From: Sphingorhabdus contaminans
GTDB taxonomy: Bacteria > Pseudomonadota > Alphaproteobacteria > Sphingomonadales > Sphingomonadaceae
Direction of reading: 5' to 3'
DNA length: 64,000 nucleotides
NCBI RefSeq assembly: GCF_007280415.1
Contig: NZ_VKKU01000002.1
Coordinates: 992,001 to 1,056,000 of the forward strand
Below are positions 1 to 8,368 of this stretch, piece after piece; position 1 is the first letter of the stretch; every line of letters starts with the position of its first letter. The position numbers and the translations under genes are program-made. The notes beneath the pieces were generated by a model, which had not been told where the DNA came from, did not search any database, and saw only the letters and a list, made by a program, of their open reading frames with translations.

Positions 1-1005
1 CAAAAACATAAAAAAAGTTATTTCTGAAACTTCTATGAATTCAGGTCCAAGTAAAAATGGGATAAAGAATTCTATTGTAATAGAAAGAATAATAGCTACG
101 AATATGATACCCAAAAAATATAAATATGTGTAGTAAACAATAGTAGATTTTTCTTCCAAACTCGCGTTGGTAAGTTTCTTCATAAGCCAAGGAGCAAAAG
201 CACGGTTGGATGCATCAGCCAAAATACCGAGTATCAATCCAATTTGAACTGCCGCGAAATAAATGCCTGTACTTCCAATATCCATAATTTTTGTCACGAG
301 CAGACGATCTGCCATACTCAGTATCAGACCGCCAACTGCATGTGGCATGAGTGGGAGGCCGTAGCGAAGCGCATCGGCAATGTACTTCTTGTCAACTACA
401 TTACTGACCCAGCCTTCTTTTCGCAGCTTAATAAATGCGAAAATAGCGATTACGCTCCAAGCGATTGCTAGCCCGGATAGGCGACCTTCCCAAGACGCCA
501 TCAAGCCCACAACTAAGAAAATCGACAGAACACTGTCTGTGATTGCATGACTAAGTCTGAGCACTCCATACGAAAGAGCCCGATCTGAGCATTGCCATAA
601 TGTCAGTAAAAGCTGAACCAAAAACTGGCAGCCCGCTAATCCGACCGCGATAATTAGCCAGCTCACCGGCAGGGTTGTAAGCGATAGCAACGGTGTCGGA
701 AAAACTGCGATCAATGCTGAAGTAACGAATACACTCGATAGCAATATCAAAAACACAGATGAGACGTATTTTGACAGCGCGATCTTCGAGTCAAAAAAAC
801 GGACCATAACCGCGCCATGAGTGTTGAAACCGACAATGATAAAAAGAAAGGAGCTCACGACGGTAAACATTCCAACTTTGCCATAATCGTCGGCTGATAA
901 GTATCGGGTAAGAATTGGAAGCAAAATTAACGGTACGCCTGCGACAGAAAAGTTAGCCAAAGCGTAAATAGCGGCATTGCTTAATAAGGATCGCTGGAAT
1001 TTCAC
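1..1005 (-). CDS. Wzx-like polysaccharide flippase, C-terminus cut by window edge
   Basis: The frame stays open for 335 codons from a GTG at 1005 down to base 1, so the C-terminus lies outside the window. The N-terminus (VKFQRSLLSNAAIYALANF) and the following LPILTRYLSADDYGKVGMF are typical of MATE/Wzx-type O-antigen and polysaccharide transporters. Many hydrophobic segments follow, with short charged loops and a characteristic ADRLLVTKIMDIGSTGIYFA stretch. Such proteins flip undecaprenyl-linked oligosaccharides across the inner membrane. The GTG lies 11 bases past the hisH stop, so it is probably coupled to the operon. The family is secure; the substrate, presumably the sugar made by this operon, is inferred. 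Confidence 0.85.
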   Translation of the reverse strand, partial: MKFQRSLLSNAAIYALANFSVAGVPLILLPILTRYLSADDYGKVGMFTVVSSFLFIIVGFNTHGAVMVRFFDSKIALSKYVSSVFLILLSSVFVTSALIAVFPTPLLSLTTLPVSWLIIAVGLAGCQFLVQLLLTLWQCSDRALSYGVLRLSHAITDSVLSIFLVVGLMASWEGRLSGLAIAWSVIAIFAFIKLRKEGWVSNVVDKKYIADALRYGLPLMPHAVGGLILSMADRLLVTKIMDIGSTGIYFAAVQIGLILGILADASNRAFAPWLMKKLTNASLEEKSTIVYYTYLYFLGIIFVAIILSITIEFFIPFLLGPEFIEVSEITFFMFL

Positions 1006-1015
1006 TAGTGTTAAT

Positions 1016-1669
1016 TCAAACCACCGTTTCGAGAAAATGTGATAATATCTTGAGTCCGACTTTACCGCTCTTTTCAGGATGGAACTGCAGGCCCGATATA
1101 TTGCCGGACTGGATCGCAGCAGTTATATGATGGCCTCCATAACGGTATGTCGCTAAGATATTTGCTTCTGACTCAGGGGCGTATTGGTAGGAATGAACAA
1201 GATACACGGCGTCTTGCGGAGAGAGGCAAGCAATAGCGTTTTTGTGGCTGTTGATCGAATCGTGCAGCTCGAGAGTGCTCCATCCAATAAATGGCGATTT
1301 TAGTGTTATTCCGCTTTTGTCGGTCATTGGAATTCGAACAACCCGGCCCGGTATGAGATCGAGCCCTGAGTGTTCACCAAATTCGGTACCTTTTGTTGCG
1401 AGCAACTGCATTCCGAGGCATATACCCAACATCGGCCGACCGAACGAAGCGAACTCCCGGATCGCTGCAGCTATTCCTTGTCGTTCCAACCCGTCCATAC
1501 CATCTCGAAATGAACCAACACCTGGAATCACAAGTCGCTCAGCGTTTAAAATATCTTCAGGTGATGTGGCAATGCGGATCTCTGATGCACCGCTTGTCTG
1601 CAAAGCCCGCGTCACGCTAAACAAGTTACCGAGTCCGTAGTCAACTATTGACACACAAGATTTGCTCAT
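1016..1669 (-). CDS. hisH: HisH-like glutamine amidotransferase subunit for sugar amidination
   Basis: A 217-residue class I glutamine amidotransferase of the HisH family. The nucleophile Cys84 sits in GICLGMQLL, and His197 with Glu199 in QFHPEKSG complete the triad. It should release ammonia from glutamine and pass it to the HisF-like partner. The start ATG overlaps the stop of the hisF-like gene by 4 bases, so the two are translationally coupled. Its position next to a WbpG-type amidotransferase, CMP-nonulosonate genes and a flippase, with no his genes nearby, argues that it is the second-copy HisH2 that feeds sugar amidination (as with WbpG-HisH2-HisF2 of Pseudomonas aeruginosa O-antigen) and not histidine synthesis. 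Confidence 0.9.
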   Translation of the reverse strand: MSKSCVSIVDYGLGNLFSVTRALQTSGASEIRIATSPEDILNAERLVIPGVGSFRDGMDGLERQGIAAAIREFASFGRPMLGICLGMQLLATKGTEFGEHSGLDLIPGRVVRIPMTDKSGITLKSPFIGWSTLELHDSINSHKNAIACLSPQDAVYLVHSYQYAPESEANILATYRYGGHHITAAIQSGNISGLQFHPEKSGKVGLKILSHFLETVV

Positions 1670-2436
1670 AAAGTTCTCACTGTCACGGTTGTGGTTTGAG
1701 CAATGTGATGTAGAGTTTGCATGTCTGTCCTATTGTAATGCAAAGCATCAGCCACTGCGACCGCATCGGCTCCAGCTTCGATTGCGCCGATTATATGATC
1801 AGATTGGCCATATCCTCCGCTAATTATAACGGGGACTTTTGTGACCGCATGCACCGCCTCCAATAAACGAAGGTCAAAGCCTTTACGCGTTCCTTCTTGG
1901 TCTATTGACGTTAGCAGTATTTCTCCGACCCCAAGCTCCACTGCTTCTTGAACCCATTCGATTACGCTGATGCCGCTTCTCTCTCGACCACAATCTGTGT
2001 AAACTTCCCAAGATTCGTCGGATCGCCTTTTGGCTTCGATCGACAACACCATGCATTGTGAGCCAAACTTGCGGGCGACTTCCTCGATTAGCTTAGGTCG
2101 ATGTACGGCAGCTGTGTTTATGGCAACCTTGTCTGCGCCTGCCCGTAATAGCGCCGTCACATCATCAAGGCAGCGGATACCTCCCCCCACGGTAAGCGGC
2201 ACAAATACATCATGCGCCGTCTGCTTCACTATTTCCAGCAAGTTCGATCGACCGTAAAGGCTGGCTACGATATCCATATAAATCAATTCATCAGCACCTT
2301 GCTCGTAGTAGCGCTTCGCGTATACTTGGGGCGCCCCTATAACCCTTAAGCCTTCAAGATGGACGCCTTTAATAAGGTTTGGTCCCTTAACGTCGAGCCT
2401 CGCGATTATGCGAAATGGTCTTTGCAGATTAGTCAC
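1666..2436 (-). CDS. hisF: HisF-like synthase subunit (HisF2) for sugar amidination
   Basis: A 256-residue TIM-barrel protein of the HisF family, with phosphate-binding loops LTVGGGIRC and VIISGGYG. Asp15 in ARLDVK matches the first catalytic Asp of HisF. The second acid is Glu134 in SIEAKR where histidine enzymes have Asp, and SIDQEGT (Glu181) replaces the usual SIDRDGT. These changes fit a HisF that channels ammonia from HisH to a partner amidotransferase and does not close the imidazole ring. It starts 9 bases after legF and overlaps hisH. Family membership is clear; loss of the histidine reaction is inferred. Confidence 0.88.
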   Translation of the reverse strand: MTNLQRPFRIIARLDVKGPNLIKGVHLEGLRVIGAPQVYAKRYYEQGADELIYMDIVASLYGRSNLLEIVKQTAHDVFVPLTVGGGIRCLDDVTALLRAGADKVAINTAAVHRPKLIEEVARKFGSQCMVLSIEAKRRSDESWEVYTDCGRERSGISVIEWVQEAVELGVGEILLTSIDQEGTRKGFDLRLLEAVHAVTKVPVIISGGYGQSDHIIGAIEAGADAVAVADALHYNRTDMQTLHHIAQTTTVTVRTL

Positions 2437-2445
2437 TAGTATTTC

Positions 2446-3129
2446 CTAACGCTTTCGGTCGCCAATTACGCGCTTTAGTTCTTCAAAATCGTCCGCAGTA
2501 TCGATATCAAGCGATCGCTCGCGTGGCATTATATGAGCTACGCAATCCTCGCTTATAAAACTACGGCTCTGAAGCAACCAGCTTACACGCGCAATATATA
2601 TGGCTCCGTTCAACACATATACCGGAGGTAAGTCTTGACGGCGACTGACGTTTTGATTCGGGAACAAGCTTTCAAGCTGCATATTTTCGCGCAAACGGTA
2701 CATCCAAAACGGTGACTCTTCGGCTAGGCACATTGATACGCAACTGTTTGCTCCGGACACGTTCAGTATCTTGAAGGCATCATCAATATCTAATGATGTA
2801 CGTAAGGGAGAAGTGGGTTGAAGTAGGGCGACATAGTCAAATCCAGGGCACATTCCAAGTGCATGCAGTACCACATCGATTGACGAGGCAGTGTCGCTTG
2901 CTAAGCTGGCGGGCCGAACAAACGGGGCATTGCAACCCCACTCGCTAGCCAATTTAATCGTTTCATCGTCATCTGATGAGAGTATCACTTCATCTATTGA
3001 ACTAGCCTCTAACGCGGCCGTAATCGTCCAGGCAATCAACGGCTTTCCCCCTACAGGAAGAATATTCTTTCTAGGGAGCCCTTTCGATCCCCCGCGCGCA
3101 GGTATAATTGCTAAAAGCGAAGAGCTCAT
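2446..3129 (-). CDS. legF: CMP-legionaminate (acylneuraminate) cytidylyltransferase
   Basis: A 227-residue cytidylyltransferase of the NeuA/LegF/PseF group. The CTP-binding signature ARGGSKGLPRKN lies at residues 11-22, followed by PTSPLRT and the C-terminal DIDTADDFE that closes the fold in this family. It should activate the free nonulosonic acid to CMP-sugar in the cytoplasm, ready for a glycosyltransferase. Its neighbours provide every earlier step from GDP-GlcNAc to legionaminic acid, so LegF is the most likely role. CMP-pseudaminate or CMP-Neu5Ac synthetase are alternatives, less likely because the dehydratase and epimerase are of LegB and LegG type. Confidence 0.88.
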   Translation of the reverse strand: MSSSLLAIIPARGGSKGLPRKNILPVGGKPLIAWTITAALEASSIDEVILSSDDDETIKLASEWGCNAPFVRPASLASDTASSIDVVLHALGMCPGFDYVALLQPTSPLRTSLDIDDAFKILNVSGANSCVSMCLAEESPFWMYRLRENMQLESLFPNQNVSRRQDLPPVYVLNGAIYIARVSWLLQSRSFISEDCVAHIMPRERSLDIDTADDFEELKRVIGDRKR

Positions 3130-3168
3130 TGTGTCACATTGCCGTTCTGAAATGCTTGCGAAGCCGAT

Positions 3169-4461
3169 CTAATTCGGCGAATGGCGCAGTCTCCATTCGC
3201 CATCGACAACTTCCCAAAGATGAGGCGAACGGAATTTATCGCAGGTTTCAAAAAATTCATCGCGCGTCATATTAATGTAATCAAGAAATTCGGTCTCATA
3301 GCGCGCTGGATATTCGCCCTCATACCTATTTATGAGCGCCAATCCCTCTTCTCTGGTTATATGATGATTGCGAATTTCTTGTGCGGAATCCATCATGGCA
3401 CGCCCAACGCCAAATTTAATCCACCGGGTATAATAGAAGAAGCCATCAACCTTGTCGTCTAGGCTGTTGTATTTAGAATATGTACCTTCAGTTCTTACAG
3501 GATTAGCTTCAAAACCCGTATGCTCGACAGCATAATAATATGCTTCTTGCGGCACCCATTTTTTGTAGTATCCTAAATATTTGAAATCTATACCTTTTTT
3601 GTGCAGTATTTCAGGGTCCAAAGGGAGGTAACTCATAAGGTCGACTTTAGGTACGCCTTCATCAAGGTAAGCACCCATTTGTTTGCCACCAAGGTAGATG
3701 TCGCGGAAGTCCATCTTACTTACATAATCCAGAGCGAAACCTTCACTTTCGGCGTTCTGGTCTTTGCCGGCATACGATGAAGTTTTATGTGATATTTGCT
3801 CGCCATATTCCCCGGGCATTTCACCGTAAAAAATCAACGGTATGTTAAATTGGGCCGCCATTTTAGCAACGAATGTTTTCTGGCCAAGAATGAAAGGCTG
3901 AAAAGGATGGAGAAGATTGATCGTTGCGTTACGTGTAAGTAGCCGGTGCGTTTTGCCGTTAGGAGTATAAAGAAAATTATCAAAGCCGCCAACGTGCAGC
4001 CACTGTTGGAAGTTTTTCCAACCAATATCTGTATAAAGATGGGGGGACCAAGTGACTGTCAACGGATTCATGCCATATTTGTATTTGAGCAAATGAGATT
4101 GCATCGCACTGTCTTTGCCACCGCTTCCTCCAACGATGCAATCGTAGCTCCCGTCAGTTTTCCGATACTGATTGCACAATTCAATCAGCTCCTTTTCACG
4201 ATCATCCCAATCGATCTCTCCAGATTCTTTCAGGTTATTAAAATTGCATGCATGGCAAACGCCTGCATCGTCGAACTGCATCGTAACCTTACGCGATTGG
4301 TTACTATGGGCATATTCATTGCTCGACATCGGTTGCTGATTGGACATATTGCATTTTTTACAGAACAGCACTTGCTTAGGAAGGCCATACAGCACTTCTA
4401 AATCGTCCGGATGCGCCGAGTATCGCTTTAAATCAACGGAAGAAGACGGACCGATTTTCAT
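3169..4461 (-). CDS. N-acetyl sugar amidotransferase (WbpG/PseA family)
   Basis: A 430-residue protein with an N-terminal CxxC...CxxC knuckle (Cys34, Cys37, Cys69, Cys72) and a PP-loop SGGKDS at 113-118, the ATP-pyrophosphatase signature of N-acetyl sugar amidotransferases. These enzymes adenylate an N-acetyl group and replace its oxygen with ammonia, giving an acetamidino substituent. The ammonia probably comes from the HisH and HisF homologues encoded just downstream in the same operon. The target could be legionaminic acid or its precursor, or the WbpB/E/D-derived 3-amino uronic acid; the sequence does not decide. A 39-base gap separates it from legF. Confidence 0.9.
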   Translation of the reverse strand: MKIGPSSSVDLKRYSAHPDDLEVLYGLPKQVLFCKKCNMSNQQPMSSNEYAHSNQSRKVTMQFDDAGVCHACNFNNLKESGEIDWDDREKELIELCNQYRKTDGSYDCIVGGSGGKDSAMQSHLLKYKYGMNPLTVTWSPHLYTDIGWKNFQQWLHVGGFDNFLYTPNGKTHRLLTRNATINLLHPFQPFILGQKTFVAKMAAQFNIPLIFYGEMPGEYGEQISHKTSSYAGKDQNAESEGFALDYVSKMDFRDIYLGGKQMGAYLDEGVPKVDLMSYLPLDPEILHKKGIDFKYLGYYKKWVPQEAYYYAVEHTGFEANPVRTEGTYSKYNSLDDKVDGFFYYTRWIKFGVGRAMMDSAQEIRNHHITREEGLALINRYEGEYPARYETEFLDYINMTRDEFFETCDKFRSPHLWEVVDGEWRLRHSPN

Positions 4462-4495
4462 TGTTACTCCTTTGGAAATTTTTTAGCTTTGTGGC

Positions 4496-5551
4496 TTATT
4501 GGTTCATATTTCGTGCTTGGACTAGATCATCGGGTCGACCGACATCAAGCCAAGGTTCGTGCATCGGAAACGCCACCGTTCGACCAGATTCACTTTGTAT
4601 CCGTTCAAACAAGGTTGGCATATTACAATGCGTATTCCTTTCAATTAATGAAAGGCAAGTCGGATTCAGCACGTAAATCCCGGCATTTATGTGGCTACGA
4701 TATACTGGTTTTTCTTCAAATCCTGTAATATCGACGCCCTTGGTCTTTACAACTCCAAAAGGGTTTTCGATTTCATGTTGACGAACTGCCATTGTTGCTG
4801 AGGCACCTTGTCGCTGATGGAATTCCAAAATGTCATAATAATGTATATCGGTTAGGACGTCGCCGTTAGTCACGATCAATGGAGACGATGGAAGATTATC
4901 GATTAGGCTCAAAGATCCCGCGGTTCCGAGTGGCCTCTCTTCGTGGAGATACTCGATCTTGACGTTCCACTTATTGCCGTTTTCGAAATAACTCTCGATT
5001 ATCTCTCCGAGATAATGAACAGAGATAATGAAATTTGAGATGCCATCGGCTTTTGCTCTTTCGATAATGTGTTCAAGCATAGGCTTACCACCTATTTCGA
5101 TCATGGGCTTTGGGCATTTTTCAGTATGAGGGCGAAGTCGCGTGCCTTTGCCGCCAGCCATTACAACCATATAATTGTCAAGCGCCGAGGGCGTTATAAT
5201 TGTATCCCACATATGGAGCCCAACTACTTTGTTATCGGTGTCAATCACCGGTAATTGATGTATTTTATTGGCGCTCATCAGTTGAAGTACCAGATCCCGT
5301 CCCATATCCGGGGGAACAACAAGAGGTTTGCGGTTTATGATGCCGCTTATCTTACTATCCAAATTATGCCCTTTAAGAAAGGCACGCCTAATGTCTCCGT
5401 CTGTCAAGGTACCTGCCAATTGGCCGTCTTCTGTAATTGCAAGAACAATCTGCATGCTCGATTGTTCTAAACTGTAAATCGCCTCTTGAATTGAAGCAGT
5501 TACTGCGACCTTTGCCTTCAGCCAGTCGTCGTGAGGGTTGCCTGTGTTCAT
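4496..5551 (-). CDS. ptmE: CBS-domain nucleotidyltransferase, PtmE-like glucosamine-1-phosphate guanylyltransferase
   Basis: A 351-residue protein with two CBS motifs (about residues 14-62 and 71-118) joined to a nucleotidyltransferase domain whose signature GGKGTRLRPHTEKCPKPM starts near residue 133. This architecture is that of PtmE of the Campylobacter legionaminic acid pathway, which makes GDP-activated glucosamine. That matches the GDP-linked substrates expected by LegB, LegC, LegH and LegG encoded upstream. The CBS pair probably binds a nucleotide regulator. It sits in the operon 20 bases after legG. A general mannose-1-phosphate-type guanylyltransferase cannot be excluded from sequence alone. 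Confidence 0.85.
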   Translation of the reverse strand: MNTGNPHDDWLKAKVAVTASIQEAIYSLEQSSMQIVLAITEDGQLAGTLTDGDIRRAFLKGHNLDSKISGIINRKPLVVPPDMGRDLVLQLMSANKIHQLPVIDTDNKVVGLHMWDTIITPSALDNYMVVMAGGKGTRLRPHTEKCPKPMIEIGGKPMLEHIIERAKADGISNFIISVHYLGEIIESYFENGNKWNVKIEYLHEERPLGTAGSLSLIDNLPSSPLIVTNGDVLTDIHYYDILEFHQRQGASATMAVRQHEIENPFGVVKTKGVDITGFEEKPVYRSHINAGIYVLNPTCLSLIERNTHCNMPTLFERIQSESGRTVAFPMHEPWLDVGRPDDLVQARNMNQ

Positions 5552-5571
5552 ATTAAGCTTTCGTTTTCAGA

Positions 5572-6738
5572 TTAACCCGACGTCTGGATGTCGTAGAACG
5601 GTTTTTTTAAGATGGCTTCTAGCGGATAGCTTGCTAATATCTTTACAATTCTCTCAGTTGCTCCGCCATCTCCGTACGGATTTTTGATGTGTGCAAGAGA
5701 TTTGCGAAATTGGGGGTCGAACAGTTTATATAACGCTGCTAAAATGTTACTATATTCGCCGTCACAACTTATTACGCTTTGAGCCATCAATCTACCTTGT
5801 TGGCGCTCACCAATATTCACTGTTCCGATTTTCAAGGACGGTGCTTCAGCAATGCCGCTCGATGAATTTCCAACGACGCCGTCAACAAATTGCATACAGG
5901 ATAGATATCGCAATTGCCCAAGTGAAGTGTACGCTTGGGCATTCCAACGATTACTTACATAATCTTCTATTAGGCCAATCAGTTCATCGTTCCCATTGTC
6001 AGCATTGGGAAGCGTGAATATCAGTCCTGCATCTGGAAAGGCATCCAAAGCTCTCAGCAATGCTGTCATTTGTGCTACAGAGTTTTCTTGGGCCAATGTT
6101 ACCGGATGAAAAGTGACTAACAGGTTCTGTTCAGCAAATCGGAAACTCAGAGAATCTTCTAAAGTCTTTTTGTCGAGCAGGGTTAAACGCTTAATGGCAT
6201 CGACCCCCAGTCCACCGACATCAAAAACACGATGTGGTTCTTCGCCCAGTTGAATCACACGTTGGCGATATTCGGAATTGGCAACAAAGTGGAGATGTGA
6301 CATTTTTGTCAACGCGTGCCTAATGGCGTCATCAAATGCGCCTTCGGTAATTTCACCACCGTGCAAATGCGCAATCGGAATTCCGGCTATCAACGCCGCT
6401 GTCGCCGCAGCGAGCATTTCAAATCTGTCACCAAGTAAAACTAATATATCTGGTTTTAGTGCAGCATATGCGTCCGCAAATCCTATCGTGCCTAATCCAA
6501 CCGATTTCGTAACAGCTGAAGCGGAATCGGAACTTAGAAGCATATCAATTTTACTGTCGATGATGAAATCCGCTGCTTCAATTTCGCGATATGTTAAACC
6601 ATATTTTGGTGACAGGTGCATTCCCGTGGCAATAACTTGGAGGTTTAAATCGGAAGCCTGCTTAATGTCGTGCATTAAATTTTGAAGCAATCCGAACTCA
6701 GCGCGCGAGCCGGTGACCACGCAAATTTTCCGCATCAT
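5572..6738 (-). CDS. legG: Hydrolysing sugar-nucleotide 2-epimerase (LegG/NeuC)
   Basis: A 388-residue GT-B-fold enzyme of the WecB/NeuC family. The start VVTGSRAEFGLL, the GDRFEMLAAA loop, HLHGGE, and the late VGNSSSGIAEAP are hallmarks of hydrolysing 2-epimerases. In the legionaminic route it removes GDP while inverting C2 to give the free 2,4-diacetamido-2,4,6-trideoxymannose consumed by LegI. The start overlaps the legI stop; two ATG codons occur in tandem (6738 and 6735). Context with PtmE and LegB argues for a GDP-sugar substrate and against UDP-GlcNAc. Confidence 0.9.
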   Translation of the reverse strand: MMRKICVVTGSRAEFGLLQNLMHDIKQASDLNLQVIATGMHLSPKYGLTYREIEAADFIIDSKIDMLLSSDSASAVTKSVGLGTIGFADAYAALKPDILVLLGDRFEMLAAATAALIAGIPIAHLHGGEITEGAFDDAIRHALTKMSHLHFVANSEYRQRVIQLGEEPHRVFDVGGLGVDAIKRLTLLDKKTLEDSLSFRFAEQNLLVTFHPVTLAQENSVAQMTALLRALDAFPDAGLIFTLPNADNGNDELIGLIEDYVSNRWNAQAYTSLGQLRYLSCMQFVDGVVGNSSSGIAEAPSLKIGTVNIGERQQGRLMAQSVISCDGEYSNILAALYKLFDPQFRKSLAHIKNPYGDGGATERIVKILASYPLEAILKKPFYDIQTSG

Positions 6739-7736
6739 ATTTCAATCATTTCGTCTGTATCGAAACCCCGAATTGCTCGACGCCCTAGTATTTCATCCCA
6801 ACGCATCGGCGAGATACCTGTGCCGGGTCTCTTGACGGCTAAATTGTCAATCGTAAAAACTTCACCAACTCTAATAGGGCGACGGGCCACAATTGATTTT
6901 CTTGCAATATGTAGGTTACAGCTTTCACTCTTAGTACGCCGCTTCACGCCATCGCCCAATGCAAGCTCGACATTTCGGATGCTATTTACCAAAGATCGAA
7001 GCTCCGCAGGCTCCAGACTTGCGTTGTGGTCTGGTCCAGGTAATGTTCGATCGAGTGTGAAGTGCTTTTCTATTATAGTTGCACCCAAAGCGACAGCAGC
7101 GATTGATACCTCGATGCCGATAGTATGATCCGAATATCCAACCTTGACACCGAAAGCATTTTTCAACGCAATCATTGCTCGCAAATTCACTTCATCCGTG
7201 GGAGCGGGATATTCCGTCGTGCAGTGGAGAACGGTAATTTCGCTACGTGGAGTTCCTGCGCTCTCGATGATGTCAATCGCCGCTTCAACTTCTCCTAATA
7301 TCGCCATGCCCGTCGACAGTATTATTGGCTTGCCGTACCCCGCCATGTAGCGAAGCAAGGGTAGATTGTTTATTTCGCCCGAAGGCACCTTTATCATCTC
7401 GAGGCAATCAAGTTCCATTAAAAGATCAAAGCTATTTTCATCAAATGCCGTCGAAAAAAATCTGATTCCATGCCTTTTACATTCCTCGATCAAGATTTCG
7501 TGATCGCCGCGCGATAGCTCCAATTTTGCTATCATTTCATGCTGAAGCGCTTCACCGGTGTTTTCTTGTTGATAATTAGCAGTTGGAGCATCGCTTGATA
7601 CTAAGTTGCTGGCTTTGAACGTCTGAAACTTTACGAAGTCGGCCCCGGCAGAAGCGGCTTCTGCCACAAGTGCCTTTGCGATAGCGATGTCACCGTTATG
7701 GTTCACTCCAGCTTCGGCAATTATGACCGTCTTCAC
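6735..7736 (-). CDS. legI: N,N'-diacetyllegionaminate synthase
   Basis: A NeuB-family synthase of 333 residues when started at the GTG at 7736. That GTG shares bases with the legH stop (GTGA) and has an AAGGAGA ribosome site just upstream, which favours it over an in-frame ATG at 7784. The N-terminal barrel carries AEAGVNHNGD (residues 7-16) and later EKHFTLDRTLPGPDH, typical of phosphoenolpyruvate-condensing sialate synthases. An antifreeze-like SAF domain forms the C-terminus (about 270-333). It should condense the six-carbon diacetamido sugar from LegG with PEP to give legionaminic acid. The family is certain; the exact sugar comes from context. Confidence 0.92.
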   Translation of the reverse strand: MKTVIIAEAGVNHNGDIAIAKALVAEAASAGADFVKFQTFKASNLVSSDAPTANYQQENTGEALQHEMIAKLELSRGDHEILIEECKRHGIRFFSTAFDENSFDLLMELDCLEMIKVPSGEINNLPLLRYMAGYGKPIILSTGMAILGEVEAAIDIIESAGTPRSEITVLHCTTEYPAPTDEVNLRAMIALKNAFGVKVGYSDHTIGIEVSIAAVALGATIIEKHFTLDRTLPGPDHNASLEPAELRSLVNSIRNVELALGDGVKRRTKSESCNLHIARKSIVARRPIRVGEVFTIDNLAVKRPGTGISPMRWDEILGRRAIRGFDTDEMIEI

Positions 7737-8368
7737 GAAATTCTCCTTGCAGGCACGCCAACATATGTCGCGTCTGAATCGCAATTATCGAGCACTACTG
7801 CACCCGATCCAATTACTGTATTTCGACCAATTATGCGTTTTGAAATCTCGCAGCCTTGGTTCACGACGGCCGCAGCACCGATCCAAGTCCCTTCTTGCAC
7901 CTCAACATTTCCTAGAAGGCAGGCCTGAGGAGAAATCGTAACAAAGTCTCCAATTACCACATCATGACTTATTGTAGCATTCAAATTGAATATACAGAAA
8001 TTGCCGACTTCGATATTGTGGGTGAATCTTACGCCAGCACAAATAATAACGCCTTTTTGGTTTCCAATCTTTTCGATTTGACGGTCACCAAATGTGGCGC
8101 TTGGGTGAATTAGATTGGTGAAACTAATTATCTTGCCATATCGCGCTGCAATTTTGGCGCGAAGTGCGCATTCTCCGATACCAATCACATATGGCATATC
8201 CAAATAGTGATGGATGTTCGCTTCGGGAATAGTATCAAAATCCAAAAGGCCACTTTCACTTTTGTCTTTAGATACAAGAACTGGGGATAGGCCTAATGCC
8301 ATTGCTACATCACACGCCTCTCTGGCCATACCGGCTGTACCAAAAATGCCAACGCGATTGGATTTCAT
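7733..8368 (-). CDS. legH: NeuD/PglD-type sugar N-acetyltransferase (LegH role)
   Basis: A 211-residue protein with an N-terminal Rossmann-like binding part (VGIFGTAGMAREACD) followed by a left-handed beta-helix built of hexapeptide repeats, as in NeuD and PglD. His135 in NATISHDVVIG matches the catalytic base of PglD. It lies between the aminotransferase and the synthase, the place of LegH, which acetylates the 4-amino group of the GDP-sugar. The start overlaps legC by 4 bases and the end overlaps legI. An O-acetyltransferase role (as for NeuD) is the main alternative. Confidence 0.85.
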   Translation of the reverse strand: MKSNRVGIFGTAGMAREACDVAMALGLSPVLVSKDKSESGLLDFDTIPEANIHHYLDMPYVIGIGECALRAKIAARYGKIISFTNLIHPSATFGDRQIEKIGNQKGVIICAGVRFTHNIEVGNFCIFNLNATISHDVVIGDFVTISPQACLLGNVEVQEGTWIGAAAVVNQGCEISKRIIGRNTVIGSGAVVLDNCDSDATYVGVPARRIS

